This document shows positions 42,282 to 51,800 of a stretch of DNA of 64,000 nt, piece after piece. Position 1 is the stretch's first letter. The number at the start of each line of letters is the position of its first letter. A program made the translations under genes and the position numbers. The stretch covers positions 62,001-126,000 of the forward strand of contig NZ_CANSMR010000005.1 in assembly GCF_947648125.1 (NCBI RefSeq). The letters run 5' to 3'. The stretch comes from an uncultured Bradyrhizobium sp. Its GTDB lineage: Bacteria; Pseudomonadota; Alphaproteobacteria; Rhizobiales; Xanthobacteraceae. Below the pieces are notes generated by a model. The model saw only the letters and a program-made list of their open reading frames with translations, had not been told where the DNA came from and made no database searches.

Positions 42282-42690
42282 GCGCCGCATCTGCCGCCGG
42301 GCCTGCGCTTCAATGCCGGGCCCGGCGAGCGCCTATTCTGATCCGATTGGATTGGAACGGGCTCTGGATTCTTGCTTTGACGCGTTTTCCTCACGCGAAC
42401 CAGCGTCCACTTCGCTCGAAAACGAGCGCGCGTGACAAAAAAGCATCTCGGAACAAAGGATAACGAACAAATTTTCCGCACTGCGAGGCGCGCGCAGGCG
42501 CGCTTTGGCACCGAAATGCCGAACCGATGTGCGGCGCGGAGCGGTTCTGCACAAGCGATAGCCAAAAGACCTAGGCGCTGAACTGCGGCAGGCGTTGACC
42601 TGCGCGGTCATTCGGTGTGCCATCTGCCGCCAGCACGGCGGCCGGTTCCAAGGCCCGCCGCAATCTCACGTGAGCCGGACCGAGGGGACA
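42282..42690. other. 409-base intergenic region with a type F repeat
   Basis: Between the M20 gene and the substrate-binding protein gene. It holds a type F repeat (42350-42424); the part after it is AT-richer (near 42430-42480: AAAAAAGCATCTCGGAACAAAGGATAACG) and may carry a promoter for the ABC operon. I see no gene. Confidence 0.5.
42350..42424. repeat. Type F repeat, copy 3 (extended form)
   Basis: TTGGAACGGGCTCTGGATTCTTGCTTTGACGCG... to ...TTCGCTCGAAAACG. It matches the copy at 35379-35456 in both core and upstream extension with a few substitutions. Confidence 0.88.
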
Positions 42691-44481
42691 ATGTTCGACA
42701 ACAATCTGCGGGGCATGATCGACGAGGTAAAAGGCGGACGGATGGACCGCCGCGCCTTCGTCAAGCGAATGATTGCCGTCGGCCTCACCGCGCCGATGGC
42801 CAACCAGATTCTGGCGATCGGCGGCGTCGCGATGGCGCAGAGCCCCAACCCCTACAAGCCGACCAAGCGCGGCGGCGGCGGTCCGCTGAAGCTGTTGTGG
42901 TGGCAGGGCCCGACCCTGCTCAATCCGCATTTCGCCACCGGCACCAAGGACCAGGACGGCTCGCGCATCTTCTACGAGCCGCTGGCCAGCTGGGACGTCG
43001 ACGGCCATCTCAACCCGATCCTCGCCGCCGAGATTCCCTCGATCCAGAACGGCGGACTCGCCGCCGACGCCAAATCGGTGGTCTGGAAACTCAAACCCGG
43101 CGTCAAATGGCACGACGGCAAGCCGGTGACCGCCGATGATCTCGTGTTCAACTGGGAATATGCCAGCGATCCCGCGACCGCGGCCGTATCGATTGAGACC
43201 TATAGCGGCCTCACCGTCGAAAAGGTCGACGACCTCACGGTCCGTATCAATTTCAAGAAGCCGACACCGTTCTGGGCCAACGCCTTTGTCGGCGCTTATG
43301 GCTGCATCATTCCGAAGCATCTGTTCGCGGAGTACAAAGGCGGCAAATCCCGCGAAGCGCCGAACAATCTGAAGCCGGTCGGCACCGGCCCCTACAAATT
43401 CGTCGAATTCAAACCGGGCGATCTGATCCGCGGCGAGATCAACCCCGACTACCACATGGCCAACCGGCCATCCTTCGACACGATCGAGATGAAGGGCGGC
43501 GGCGATGCCGTCTCGGCGGCGCGTGCGGTGATCCAGACCGGCGAATATGACTTCGCCTGGAACATCCAGGTCGAGGACGAGGTGCTGTTGCGCCTGGAAA
43601 AGGGCGGCAAGGGCAAGTCGCTGTTCGCGGTCGGCGGCGACATCGAGTTCATCGCGGTCAACTTCACCGACCCGAACACCGAGGTCGACGGCGAGCGCTC
43701 GTCGATCAAGACCAAGCATCCGATCCTGTCCGACCCGCGCGTGCGCCAGGCGCTCGCGCTGCTGGTCGACCGCGAGTCCATCAAGAAGGTGATCTACGGC
43801 CGCGCCGGCCGCGCCACCGCCAACTATCTCAACGGCCCCGAGGAGTTCGTCTCCAAGAACACCAAATGGGAGTTCTCGATCGAGAAGGCGAGCGCGCTGC
43901 TCGAGCAGGCCGGCTGGAAGGCGGGCTCCGACGGCATCCGCGAGAAAGACGGCAAGAAGCTGAAGTTCCTTTACCAGACCTCGATCAACGGCCCGCGCCA
44001 GAAGACCCAGGCGATCGTCAAGCAGGCCTGCCAGAAGGCCGGCATCGACGTCGAGCTCAAATCGGTGGTCGCCTCGGTGTTCTTCTCCTCCGACGTCGCC
44101 AACCCCGACACCTATTCCCACTTCTATGCGGACATCGAGATGTTCCAGATCCCGATGACCCAACCCGATCCCGCCCTGCACATGCGCCGCTATCATTCGC
44201 GCAACGTCGCCACCAAGGAGAACAAGTGGCAGGGACCGAACTTCCCGCGCTGGGTCAACAAGGATTTCGACGCCGCGATCGACGCGGCGGAGATCGAGAC
44301 CGATCCGCTCAAGCGGGCAGACCTCTATATCAAGGGCAATGATTTGATGTGGCAGGACACGGTGATGATCCCCGTGATGCATCGCCTCGCGGTCGAAGCC
44401 TGCTCCAACACGCTGCGGCCCGCGCTGTCCGGCTGGGCCAACCAGACCGACAATCTGCAAGACTGGTATCGTGAAACCTGA
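42691..44481 (+). CDS. Peptide-type ABC transporter substrate-binding protein
   Basis: A 596-residue family 5 solute-binding protein (DppA/OppA class). The export signal MDRRAFVKRMIAVGLTAPMANQI has twin Args and a hydrophobic stretch, pointing to Tat export. Conserved family segments include VVWKLKPGVKWHDGKPVTADDLVFNW and YGCIIPKHLF. The ATG at 42691 has GAGGGGA before it. It is followed by two permease and two ATPase genes, making a complete importer. The ligand may be a peptide, N-acyl amino acid or similar amide, given the M20 hydrolase upstream. Confidence 0.92.
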   Translation: MFDNNLRGMIDEVKGGRMDRRAFVKRMIAVGLTAPMANQILAIGGVAMAQSPNPYKPTKRGGGGPLKLLWWQGPTLLNPHFATGTKDQDGSRIFYEPLASWDVDGHLNPILAAEIPSIQNGGLAADAKSVVWKLKPGVKWHDGKPVTADDLVFNWEYASDPATAAVSIETYSGLTVEKVDDLTVRINFKKPTPFWANAFVGAYGCIIPKHLFAEYKGGKSREAPNNLKPVGTGPYKFVEFKPGDLIRGEINPDYHMANRPSFDTIEMKGGGDAVSAARAVIQTGEYDFAWNIQVEDEVLLRLEKGGKGKSLFAVGGDIEFIAVNFTDPNTEVDGERSSIKTKHPILSDPRVRQALALLVDRESIKKVIYGRAGRATANYLNGPEEFVSKNTKWEFSIEKASALLEQAGWKAGSDGIREKDGKKLKFLYQTSINGPRQKTQAIVKQACQKAGIDVELKSVVASVFFSSDVANPDTYSHFYADIEMFQIPMTQPDPALHMRRYHSRNVATKENKWQGPNFPRWVNKDFDAAIDAAEIETDPLKRADLYIKGNDLMWQDTVMIPVMHRLAVEACSNTLRPALSGWANQTDNLQDWYRET

Positions 44482-44510
44482 GACGTGACGTGCTCAGAAT
44501 CGAACGGGCA

Positions 44511-44661
44511 CTCTCCCTCTCCCCGCTCTTACGGGAAGCGGGTCGGGGGTGAGGGCTCTGTCCGCAAATGCGTTGGAAGGTGAGTTCGTAGAGCATCCCC
44601 CTCACCCGGAATTCAAGCTGCGCTTGAATTCCGACCTCTCCCCGCACGCGGGGCGAGGTGA
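44511..44661. repeat. Type B palindromic repeat within the ABC operon
   Basis: CTCTCCCTCTCCCCGC...GGGGGTGAGGG... pairs with CCCCCTCACCCGG...GACCTCTCCCCGC...GGGGCGAGGTG. The right half has a perfect hairpin AATTCAAG CTGC GCTTGAATT preceded by GG and followed by CC. It sits between the binding-protein gene and the first permease gene, a typical place to stabilise the upstream message and set unequal expression. Confidence 0.85.
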
Positions 44662-44729
44662 AGCTCGCCTTTCGACTGGAAGCAAGATCAACGTGCTCAA
44701 GGTGCGAGCGTTAGTTAGATGATCTCCCG

Positions 44730-45686
44730 ATGAGCCAATATATCCTGCGCCGTCTGATGATCGCGATCCCGAGCCTGCTCGGGATCTCGCTCGTGCTGTT
44801 CGTCGTGCTGGCGCTCGCGCCGGGCGATCCGTTCAGCGAGCTCGCGACCAATCCGAACGTGCCGCCCGAGGTGCAGGCCGCGCTGCGCGCCAAGTTCGGC
44901 CTCGACGACCCGATCTATCTGCGCTACCTGCACTGGCTATCGGCGATGGCGCAGGGCGACTGGGGCTTCTCCTTTGTCAGCCGGATCAATGTCGACACGC
45001 TGATCCTGCAACGGCTGCCGACCACGCTCTACGTGATCGGCTCGGCGCAGCTCTTGGCGCTCTTGATCGCAATCCCGGTCGGCGTCTATGCCGCGACTCG
45101 GCCCTATTCGCTGTTCGACCAGCTCGCCAACACCTTCGCCTTCATCGGCTTCTCGCTGCCGACCTTCTTCACCGGCATCCTGTTCATCCTGGTGTTCTCG
45201 GTGAAGCTCGACTGGCTGCCCTTCGTCTACACCGACGTGCCCGGCAGCGGCATTCCCTGGCTGCTGGAAATGATCCGGCAGGCCATCATGCCGGTGATGG
45301 TGCTCGGCCTGTTCCAGGCGGCGTCGATGACCCGCTTCGTGCGCTCGGCGATGCTCGATGTGATCCGGCTCGACTATGTCACCACGGCACGCGCCAAGGG
45401 GCTCGGGCAGGCCAAGGTGATCGTCAAGCATGTGATGCGCAATGCGATGATCCCGGTCGTCACGCTGATCGCACTGCAGATGCCTGCGGTGTTCGGCGGC
45501 GCCATCGTCACCGAGCAGATATTCCGGATTCCCGGCATCGGCTCGCTCCTGATTTCCTCCATCCTCGCCAACGATACGCCGGTCGTGATGGCCGTGACCT
45601 TCGTGTTCGCGTGTCTCGTGGTGCTCTTCAACCTGATTGCAGATGTCCTCTATGGCTGGCTTGACCCTCGCATCTCCTTCCGCTGA
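44730..45686 (+). CDS. ABC transporter permease (DppB/OppB type)
   Basis: A 318-residue membrane protein with about six transmembrane segments. The N-terminal MSQYILRRLMIAIPSLLGISLVLFVVL and the cytoplasmic loop VTTARAKGLGQAKVIVKHVMRNAMIPV (the EAA-like loop contacting the ATPase) are typical of DppB. It is followed with a 35-base overlap by the second permease gene. Confidence 0.92.
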   Translation: MSQYILRRLMIAIPSLLGISLVLFVVLALAPGDPFSELATNPNVPPEVQAALRAKFGLDDPIYLRYLHWLSAMAQGDWGFSFVSRINVDTLILQRLPTTLYVIGSAQLLALLIAIPVGVYAATRPYSLFDQLANTFAFIGFSLPTFFTGILFILVFSVKLDWLPFVYTDVPGSGIPWLLEMIRQAIMPVMVLGLFQAASMTRFVRSAMLDVIRLDYVTTARAKGLGQAKVIVKHVMRNAMIPVVTLIALQMPAVFGGAIVTEQIFRIPGIGSLLISSILANDTPVVMAVTFVFACLVVLFNLIADVLYGWLDPRISFR

Positions 45687-46569
45687 GCGGCGCGGCTACT
45701 CGCCCTGGCGCGAAACCTGGCGGCGCTACCGCCGGCACAGGCCCGCCGTGCTCAGCGCCGTGCTGCTGCTGCTGCTGATCGCGGCCGTGGTGATCGGCCC
45801 GTTCATCTGGCGCGTCTCGATCAGCGACATCGACGTGGTGGCGGGCCTGCAGGGACCCTCGCTGGCGCATCCGTTCGGCACCGACGATCTCGGCCAGGAC
45901 CTGCTCGCCCGCATGATCTATGGCGGCCGCATCTCGCTCGCGGTCGGCCTCGCCGCGATGCTGGTCTCGGTGTTCGTCGGCACGCTGATCGGTGCGCTCG
46001 CCGGCATGTCGCGCGGCCCGCTCGGCTATGCGCTGATGTGGCTGACCGACCTGTTCCTGTCGCTGCCGCAACTGCCGCTGCTCTTGATGCTGATCTATTT
46101 GTTCCGCGACGGGCTCAAGGCCATGTTCGGCCCGGAGGGCGGCATCTTCATCCTGATCGTGCTTGTGATCGGCGGCCTGCGCTGGATGCCGGTCGCCCGC
46201 CTGGTGCGCGCCCAGTTCCTGTCGCTGCGCGAAAAGGAATTCGTCGAGGCGGCGCGCGCGCTGGGCGCGAGCCCGACGCGGCAAGTGGTGCGCCACATCC
46301 TGCCCAATGCGCTCGGACCCGTGATCATCGCCGGCACGATCGATGTCGCCGCCGCGATCATCGCGGAATCGACGCTTTCGTTCCTCGGCCTGGGCTTTCC
46401 GCCCGACACGCCGACCTGGGGCCGCATCCTCTATGACGCCAAGGACTTTCTCGACATCGGGCCGCACTGGGCGTTGTTTCCGGGCGGCGCGATCTTCATC
46501 GCGGTGGTCGCCATCAACTTCATCGGCGACGGGCTGCGCGACGCGCTCGACGCCCGCAAGGTGATCTGA
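45652..46569 (+). CDS. ABC transporter permease (DppC/OppC type)
   Basis: A 305-residue membrane protein with the DppC N-terminal extension and about six segments. Typical segments are [27 protein letters not shown] and [24 protein letters not shown] (EAA loop). ATG at 45652 gives a normal DppC start; it overlaps the first permease gene by 35 bases. The stop codon overlaps the next start by one base, so the whole run should be co-translated. Confidence 0.92.
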   Translation: MAGLTLASPSAERRGYSPWRETWRRYRRHRPAVLSAVLLLLLIAAVVIGPFIWRVSISDIDVVAGLQGPSLAHPFGTDDLGQDLLARMIYGGRISLAVGLAAMLVSVFVGTLIGALAGMSRGPLGYALMWLTDLFLSLPQLPLLLMLIYLFRDGLKAMFGPEGGIFILIVLVIGGLRWMPVARLVRAQFLSLREKEFVEAARALGASPTRQVVRHILPNALGPVIIAGTIDVAAAIIAESTLSFLGLGFPPDTPTWGRILYDAKDFLDIGPHWALFPGGAIFIAVVAINFIGDGLRDALDARKVI

Positions 46570-47546
46570 TGGCGCTGCTCGACATCAAGGGCCTGAAAAC
46601 CCATTTCACCACCGACGACGGCATCGTCCAGGCGGTCGATGGCGTCGACATCAGCATCAACCGCGGCGAGACGCTCTGCGTGGTCGGCGAATCCGGCTGC
46701 GGCAAGACCGTCACCGCGATGTCGATCCTGAAATTGATCGCGATGCCGCCGGGCAAGATCGTCGCCGGCGAGATCATGTTCGAGGGCCGCGATCTGGCGC
46801 CGCTGACTAGCCACGAGCTCGACGACATTAGGGCCAAGGAGATCGGCTTCATCTTTCAGGAGCCGATGACCTCGCTCAACCCGGTGCTGACGATCGGCGA
46901 GCAGATCGCCGAGAGCCTGCGCCGCCACGAGGCGGTGACCAGGAAGCAGGCGCTCGAGCGCACCGTCGAGATGCTGAAGCTGGTGCAAATCCCCAATGCC
47001 GCGGGCCGCGTGCATCACTATCCGCACCAGTTCTCCGGCGGCATGCGCCAGCGTGTGATGATCGCGATGGCGCTGGCCTGCCGGCCCAAGCTCGTGATCG
47101 CGGACGAGCCGACCACCGCGCTCGACGTCACCATCCAGGCGCAGATCCTCGACCTCCTGCAGGACATGAAGGAACGCCTCGGCATGGCGGTGATGCTGAT
47201 CACCCATGCGATGGGCGTGGTCGCGGAGACCGCGCAGCGCGTCGTCGTGATGTATGCCGGCAAGGTGGTGGAAGAGGCGCCGGTCGACGAATTGTTCGGC
47301 AATCCGAGCCATCCCTACACCCAGGGCCTGATCCGTTCGATCCCGCGCATCGATCTCGACGCCGCGCACAAGACCCGGCTGGAAGCGATCGGCGGCTCGG
47401 TGCCGATCCTGATCAACCCGCCGCCCGGTTGCCGGTTTGCTTCCCGCTGCAAACACGCCATGAGCATCTGCACCGAGCAGGAGCCGCGGCTGCGCGAGAT
47501 CGCGCCCGGCCATCGCATGGCCTGCCACCTCGGAGACGCGTCATGA
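46569..47546 (+). CDS. Peptide-type ABC transporter ATP-binding protein (DppD/OppD)
   Basis: A 325-residue ABC ATPase. Walker A is GESGCGKT, the signature is [20 protein letters not shown], and Walker B is [13 protein letters not shown]. The C-terminal extension has a Cys-rich oligopeptide-type segment ([23 protein letters not shown]), which in this family can bind an iron-sulfur cluster. It overlaps the next gene by four bases (ATGA). Confidence 0.93.
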   Translation: MALLDIKGLKTHFTTDDGIVQAVDGVDISINRGETLCVVGESGCGKTVTAMSILKLIAMPPGKIVAGEIMFEGRDLAPLTSHELDDIRAKEIGFIFQEPMTSLNPVLTIGEQIAESLRRHEAVTRKQALERTVEMLKLVQIPNAAGRVHHYPHQFSGGMRQRVMIAMALACRPKLVIADEPTTALDVTIQAQILDLLQDMKERLGMAVMLITHAMGVVAETAQRVVVMYAGKVVEEAPVDELFGNPSHPYTQGLIRSIPRIDLDAAHKTRLEAIGGSVPILINPPPGCRFASRCKHAMSICTEQEPRLREIAPGHRMACHLGDAS

Positions 47547-48511
47547 GCGAACCGCTGCTGCGCGTCAGCAATCTGAAGAAGCACTTTCCGGTGCTCGGCG
47601 GCCTCTTGTCGCGCGAGGTCGGCCAGGTCTACGCGGTCGATGGCGTGTCGTTTGCGGTCAACCGCGGTGAGACGCTGGGACTGGTCGGCGAATCCGGTTG
47701 CGGCAAATCGACCACCGGGCGCTGCGTGCTGCGGCTGATCGAGCCGACCTCGGGCGAGATCGTGTTCGACGGCCAGAACGTGATCGGGCTCGGCGGCGGC
47801 GATCTGCGCGCCATGCGGCGCAACATGCAGCTCGTCTTCCAGGACCCGTTCGCCTCGCTCAATCCGCGCATGACGGTCGGCGCGATCCTCGCCGAGCCCT
47901 TCATCATCCATAATCTCGTGACCTCGGCCAGCGAGCGCGAGGACCGCGTCGCGCGCCTTTTGGTCAAGGTCGGGCTGAAGGCCGAGCACATGCGGCGCTA
48001 TCCGCATGAATTCTCCGGCGGCCAGCGCCAGCGCATCGCGATCGCCCGCGCGCTGACCTTGGAGCCGAAGCTGATCGTGTGCGACGAGCCGGTCTCGGCG
48101 CTCGACGTCTCGATCCAGGCCCAGGTCATCAACCTGCTGGAGGATCTGCAGGCCGAGCTGAACCTCACCTACCTGTTCGTGGCCCACGACCTCTCTGTGG
48201 TCGAACACATCTCCGACCGCGTCGCCGTGATGTATCTCGGCCGCATCGTCGAGCTCGCCAAGGCCAGCGATCTCTATCGCAACCCGCAGCATCCCTACAC
48301 CAAGGCGCTGCTCTCCGCGGTGCCGGTGGCCGATCCCAAGGCGAAAAAGCTGCGCATCCGCCTGAAGGGCGACGTGCCGAGCCCGATGAACCCGCCGAAG
48401 GGCTGCCACTTCCACACCCGCTGCCCGATCGCCGAAGAGCGCTGCCGCCAGACCGCGCCGGAGCTGCGCGAAGGCAGCAACGGGCACTTTGTGGCGTGCC
48501 ATCTGGCGTAG
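47543..48511 (+). CDS. Peptide-type ABC transporter ATP-binding protein (DppF/OppF)
   Basis: A 322-residue ABC ATPase with Walker A GESGCGKS, signature [20 protein letters not shown] and Walker [14 protein letters not shown]. The C-terminal Cys-rich segment reads [20 protein letters not shown]. It pairs with the preceding ATPase to energise the importer. The start at 47543 is fixed by the ATGA overlap; the longer frame to 47429 lies inside the upstream gene. Confidence 0.93.
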   Translation: MSEPLLRVSNLKKHFPVLGGLLSREVGQVYAVDGVSFAVNRGETLGLVGESGCGKSTTGRCVLRLIEPTSGEIVFDGQNVIGLGGGDLRAMRRNMQLVFQDPFASLNPRMTVGAILAEPFIIHNLVTSASEREDRVARLLVKVGLKAEHMRRYPHEFSGGQRQRIAIARALTLEPKLIVCDEPVSALDVSIQAQVINLLEDLQAELNLTYLFVAHDLSVVEHISDRVAVMYLGRIVELAKASDLYRNPQHPYTKALLSAVPVADPKAKKLRIRLKGDVPSPMNPPKGCHFHTRCPIAEERCRQTAPELREGSNGHFVACHLA

Positions 48512-48526
48512 GTGGCGCGCCAGATG
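48500..48526 (+). terminator. Hairpin at the end of the first ABC operon
   Basis: CATCTGGCG and CGCCAGATG form a nine-base-pair stem that includes the last codons and stop of the ATPase gene. There is no T-run, so it may be a 3' stabiliser or a weak terminator. Confidence 0.4.
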
Positions 48527-48699
48527 CGATAGCCAGCCGTCGCGGGGGCGCACCGCCAAAAATATCGAAAACAACCCCATGCAAAGTAGCCGGCAGCTGC
48601 GGGCGTTCGACACGGTACTTGACATGTCGGGCAAATCAGCGGCATTATTCGATAATTCAGAAATGGTGGCAACGATAATTGGAATCACGTCGTCACAAG

Positions 48700-49662
48700 T
48701 TAACGCCGCTTGGTCTTGGTCCGTGGCTTCGGTCTGGCCCTTGCCTTGATCTTCCGCCGCGGTGCAGGCGCTACAGCGTCCTCCGCCTCACTCGTCTCCG
48801 TCCGTAGCGTGTCGAGCAACCAGTCGCGGAAGGCGCGCATGCCGGGCGTCACTTCCCGCGACTTCAGCCAGGTCAGCCAATAGGACCCCGCCGGCACCTC
48901 GGCTGCGAACGGCCGCAGCAGCCGGCCGGACGCCAACTCATTGTTGAACATTGCGATCGGCACCAGGCCGACGCCGACGCCTCGCGCAGCCGCCTCGGCC
49001 ATCGCCACCGAACTGTCGAAGATCGGTCCTTGGATCTTTGGACACGGCGCGCCGGCGACCGCAAACCACAGCGGCCATTCCTCGGCGCGGTAGGAGCGCA
49101 GCAGGAACTCCTGCGCGAGATCGGACGGCTTGCGCAGCCGGCCCGCGACGTCAGCGCAGCACACCGGCGAGAGCGGTGCGGACAGCAGGTGGATCGCCTC
49201 GGTACCATGCCACGAGCCGTCGCCGAAGCGCAGCGCGAGGTCGAGCCCGTCGCCAGCAATGTCGACGCGGTTGTTGTTGGTGAGCAGACGCAGGTCGATA
49301 TAGGGATGCGCGCGCTTGAAGCCGTCGACCCGTTGCAGCAGCCATCCGGTCGCAAATGTGGCGACGCAGCCGACGGTGACAACCTCGCGCGTGCCCTTGG
49401 CCTCGATGCGGTCGATCGCGGCGCCGATCCGGTCGAGCGCGTCGGTCAGCACCGGCAGCAGCGCCAGCCCCTCGTCGGTGAGCACAAGCCCGCGCGGCAG
49501 GCGGCGGAACAGGCTCGCACCGAGCAACTCCTCGAGCTGCTTGACCTGATGGCTGATCGCGGTCTGCGTCACGCGCAGCTCCAGCCCCGCGCGGGTGAAG
49601 CTCAACAGCCGCGCGGAGGCCTCGAAGGCACGTAATGCGTTCAGCGGGAGATGCCGGCGCAC
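48700..49662 (-). CDS. LysR-family regulator, AmpR/GcvA-like
   Basis: A 320-residue LysR regulator. The N-terminal helix-turn-helix (LNALRAFEASARLLSFTRAGLELRVTQTAISHQVKQLE) and the C-terminal segment SSVAMAEAAARGVGVGLVPIAMF follow the AmpR/GcvA subgroup. The C-terminus is unusually basic (KIKARARPKPRTKTKRR). The start is GTG. It is divergent from a class A beta-lactamase gene, as with AmpR and PenR pairs that respond to cell-wall fragments, so it probably controls that gene. No inducer can be read from sequence. Confidence 0.88.
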   Translation of the reverse strand: MRRHLPLNALRAFEASARLLSFTRAGLELRVTQTAISHQVKQLEELLGASLFRRLPRGLVLTDEGLALLPVLTDALDRIGAAIDRIEAKGTREVVTVGCVATFATGWLLQRVDGFKRAHPYIDLRLLTNNNRVDIAGDGLDLALRFGDGSWHGTEAIHLLSAPLSPVCCADVAGRLRKPSDLAQEFLLRSYRAEEWPLWFAVAGAPCPKIQGPIFDSSVAMAEAAARGVGVGLVPIAMFNNELASGRLLRPFAAEVPAGSYWLTWLKSREVTPGMRAFRDWLLDTLRTETSEAEDAVAPAPRRKIKARARPKPRTKTKRR

Positions 49663-49761
49663 GGCGTCATGACCAAGTTTTTCTCATGTCTCGTTGTATA
49701 AATGATTGTTTGTGCTTCGTCACGCCGCCCGGCAGGTTCGCGCCGCCAACGGAGACGAGAG
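49663..49761. promoter_or_regulatory. Divergent AmpR-like / beta-lactamase control region
   Basis: A 99-base gap between the LysR-type regulator and the beta-lactamase. It is AT-rich in the centre (near 49675-49710: TTTTTCTCATGTCTCGTTGTATAAATG), as expected for an intercistronic LysR operator. GGAGACGAGAG before the beta-lactamase ATG is its ribosome site. Confidence 0.55.
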
Positions 49762-50661
49762 ATGCTGACGAGACGGACATTTGGATTGCGCGCGCTGGGC
49801 CTTGCGGTTTCCTGCACCCTGCCGCGGCAAGGTGCAGCGGCGGGACCAGGCGGGCCGGCGCAGCGGCTGCAGGAGGAGTTTGCACGCATTGAGCTCGCGA
49901 CCAGCGGCCGGCTCGGCGTCGCCGCGCTCGACATGGAGACGGGATTGCGCGCGAGCCGACGCGGTGACGAGCGGTTCCCGATGTGCAGCACCTTCAAGGC
50001 GCTGGCCTCGGCCGCGGTGCTGCACCGGGTCGACCGCGGCGAATCAAGCCTCGACCAGCGCGTGCAGGTTGAGGCCAAGGATATCTTGGCCTACGCGCCC
50101 GTGGCCAAGCAACACGTCGGATCGAGCATGACGCTATCCGAACTCTGCGAGGCCGCCATCACCCTAAGCGACAATACCGCCGCCAACCTGATGCTGCGCG
50201 AGATCGGCGGGCCTGCCGGCTTCACCAGCTTCTTCCGCACCATTGGCGACAATGTCAGCCGGCTCGATCGCTGGGAGGTGGCGCTGAATGAAGCCGTGCC
50301 GGGCGATCCGCGCGACACCACGAGCCCGGTCGCGATGCTGAAGAGCCTGCAGCGCGTGGTGCTCGGCGACGTCCTGCAGCCCGCCTCGCGCCAGAAACTC
50401 GTCGACTGGATGGTCGCCAACAAGACCGGCGACACGAGGCTGCGCGCCGGCGTGCCGCGGGATTGGCGGGTTGGCGACAAAACCGGCAGCGGCGATCGCG
50501 GCACCTATAACGATATCGGGGTGTTCTGGCCGCCCGGCCGCAAGCCGATCGTGGTGACGGTCTACCTGACCGGGGCAAGTGCTCCCATGGAGAAGTGCAA
50601 CGAGGTGATCGCCAATGTCGCGCGCGCCGTTGCGAATGCGAGCACCGGGCAGTCCGGCTAG
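49762..50661 (+). CDS. bla: Class A beta-lactamase
   Basis: A 299-residue serine beta-lactamase. The four class A motifs are intact: Ser76-Thr-Phe-Lys79 (S70xxK), Ser136-Asp-Asn138 (SDN), Glu172 in WEVALNEA (E166 of the omega loop) and Lys240-Thr-Gly242 (KTG). The N-terminus (TRRTFGLRALGLAVS) suggests Tat export to the periplasm. It hydrolyses penicillins or cephalosporins; the spectrum cannot be read by eye. The ATG at 49762 has GGAGA ahead. The divergent AmpR-like gene suggests inducible expression. Confidence 0.94.
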   Translation: MLTRRTFGLRALGLAVSCTLPRQGAAAGPGGPAQRLQEEFARIELATSGRLGVAALDMETGLRASRRGDERFPMCSTFKALASAAVLHRVDRGESSLDQRVQVEAKDILAYAPVAKQHVGSSMTLSELCEAAITLSDNTAANLMLREIGGPAGFTSFFRTIGDNVSRLDRWEVALNEAVPGDPRDTTSPVAMLKSLQRVVLGDVLQPASRQKLVDWMVANKTGDTRLRAGVPRDWRVGDKTGSGDRGTYNDIGVFWPPGRKPIVVTVYLTGASAPMEKCNEVIANVARAVANASTGQSG

Positions 50662-50784
50662 AGCGGCAGGACAACGCCGCGCGGCATCCCATCGCTGCGC
50701 GGCACGACAGCGCTGCGCGGCTTGGCAGCAACGAAGGATCATGCGACGCTCCATCCGAATGGCGATGCTGATAGCAGGCCATAT

Positions 50785-50790
50785 GGAGGA
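50785..50790 (+). promoter_or_regulatory. Ribosome binding site fixing a TTG start
   Basis: GGAGGA six bases before TTG at 50797 supports that codon as the start of the ankyrin-repeat gene, and the resulting protein begins directly with a signal peptide. Confidence 0.7.
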
Positions 50791-50796
50791 CACGTC

Positions 50797-51711
50797 TTGT
50801 ATCGCCGCATCGCCCTCGCCGCGCTGTTTGTTGCAAGCCACGTTCACAGCAGCCTCGCGGCGACCGATCCGGCACGGTGCCGCGAGCTGATCCGCAAATA
50901 CGAAACCGACAAGGCGCAACTCAGCGCGGTCGAGATTTCGCTGACCTTGTTCGCGGCCGCCAATGCCGATTGCATCAATCTTGCCACCGAGCTGCTCAAT
51001 GGCGGCGCCTCGGTCGACGCACGGGATCGGCTGGGCGCAAGGCCGCTGAGCCACGCCGCCCGCTCCGGCCATCTCGACATGGTCGATCTGCTGCTAGCCC
51101 GTGGCGCGCCGGTCGATGCCCGCAACCTCGCGGGATCGACCGCACTGTATCTCGCCGCCGAGCGCGGCCATGTCGCGATCGTGCAGCGCCTGATCGACCG
51201 GGGCGCCGACGTCAATCTCACCGGGCGCAGCGGCGCCTCGGCGGTCGCGGCCGCCGCCTATGCCGGCCGGGACATGGTGGTGCGCATGCTGCTGGCGCAC
51301 GGCGCCGACGGCCGCAGGGCTGACGACACCGGCAAGCCGCCGGTCGTGTACGCCGCCGCCGGCGGTCAGTTCGGCATCGTCAAACAGCTGCTCGCGCTCG
51401 ATATCGACATCAATGCGCGCTACGCCAACGATCTGACGCTGCTGATGTGGGCGGCCGGACCGGATGAGACCGTGCCGGAGGCGCAGGCGCTCGAGGTCGT
51501 CTCGCATCTGCTGGACGCAGGCGCCAGGGTCGACGAACGCGACGCCCGCGGACGCACGGCGCTGATGATCGCCGCCGAGGGCAACCACCCGGCGATCGCG
51601 AAAGCGCTACTCGCCCATGGCGCCAACGCGGCGCTGGCCGACAAGGCCGGCAGGCACGCCGCCGACCTCACCATCCTCTCGGCGCTGCGCGAGGAACTGA
51701 CGCCGCGCTGA
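50797..51711 (+). CDS. Exported ankyrin-repeat protein
   Basis: A 304-residue protein with an N-terminal signal peptide (YRRIALAALFVASHVHSSLAA) and then about seven ankyrin repeats. Repeat landmarks are DARDRLGARPLSHAARSGHLDMVDLLLARGA, DARNLAGSTALYLAAERGHV and DERDARGRTALMIAAEGNH. Such periplasmic ankyrin proteins are protein-binding scaffolds; the partner is unknown. Start is TTG with GGAGGA six bases before. It follows the beta-lactamase gene by 135 bases on the same strand. Confidence 0.82.
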   Translation: MYRRIALAALFVASHVHSSLAATDPARCRELIRKYETDKAQLSAVEISLTLFAAANADCINLATELLNGGASVDARDRLGARPLSHAARSGHLDMVDLLLARGAPVDARNLAGSTALYLAAERGHVAIVQRLIDRGADVNLTGRSGASAVAAAAYAGRDMVVRMLLAHGADGRRADDTGKPPVVYAAAGGQFGIVKQLLALDIDINARYANDLTLLMWAAGPDETVPEAQALEVVSHLLDAGARVDERDARGRTALMIAAEGNHPAIAKALLAHGANAALADKAGRHAADLTILSALREELTPR

Positions 51712-51800
51712 AGCTTGACGCGATGGACTCATTAGTTGCGGAAGGTCCGCAGGTCGGCTAAATTCTCCCTTACGAAGAGTCTCCGTGCTCATTCGTCCTA

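Noticed and set aside
42571..44460. 629-codon frame antisense to the binding protein
   Set aside because: Shadow frame with no domain; the sense frame is a textbook family 5 binding protein.
50690..50720. Short direct repeat CGCTGCGCGGC between the beta-lactamase and ankyrin genes
   Set aside because: Only two short GC-rich copies; within what chance allows at this composition.
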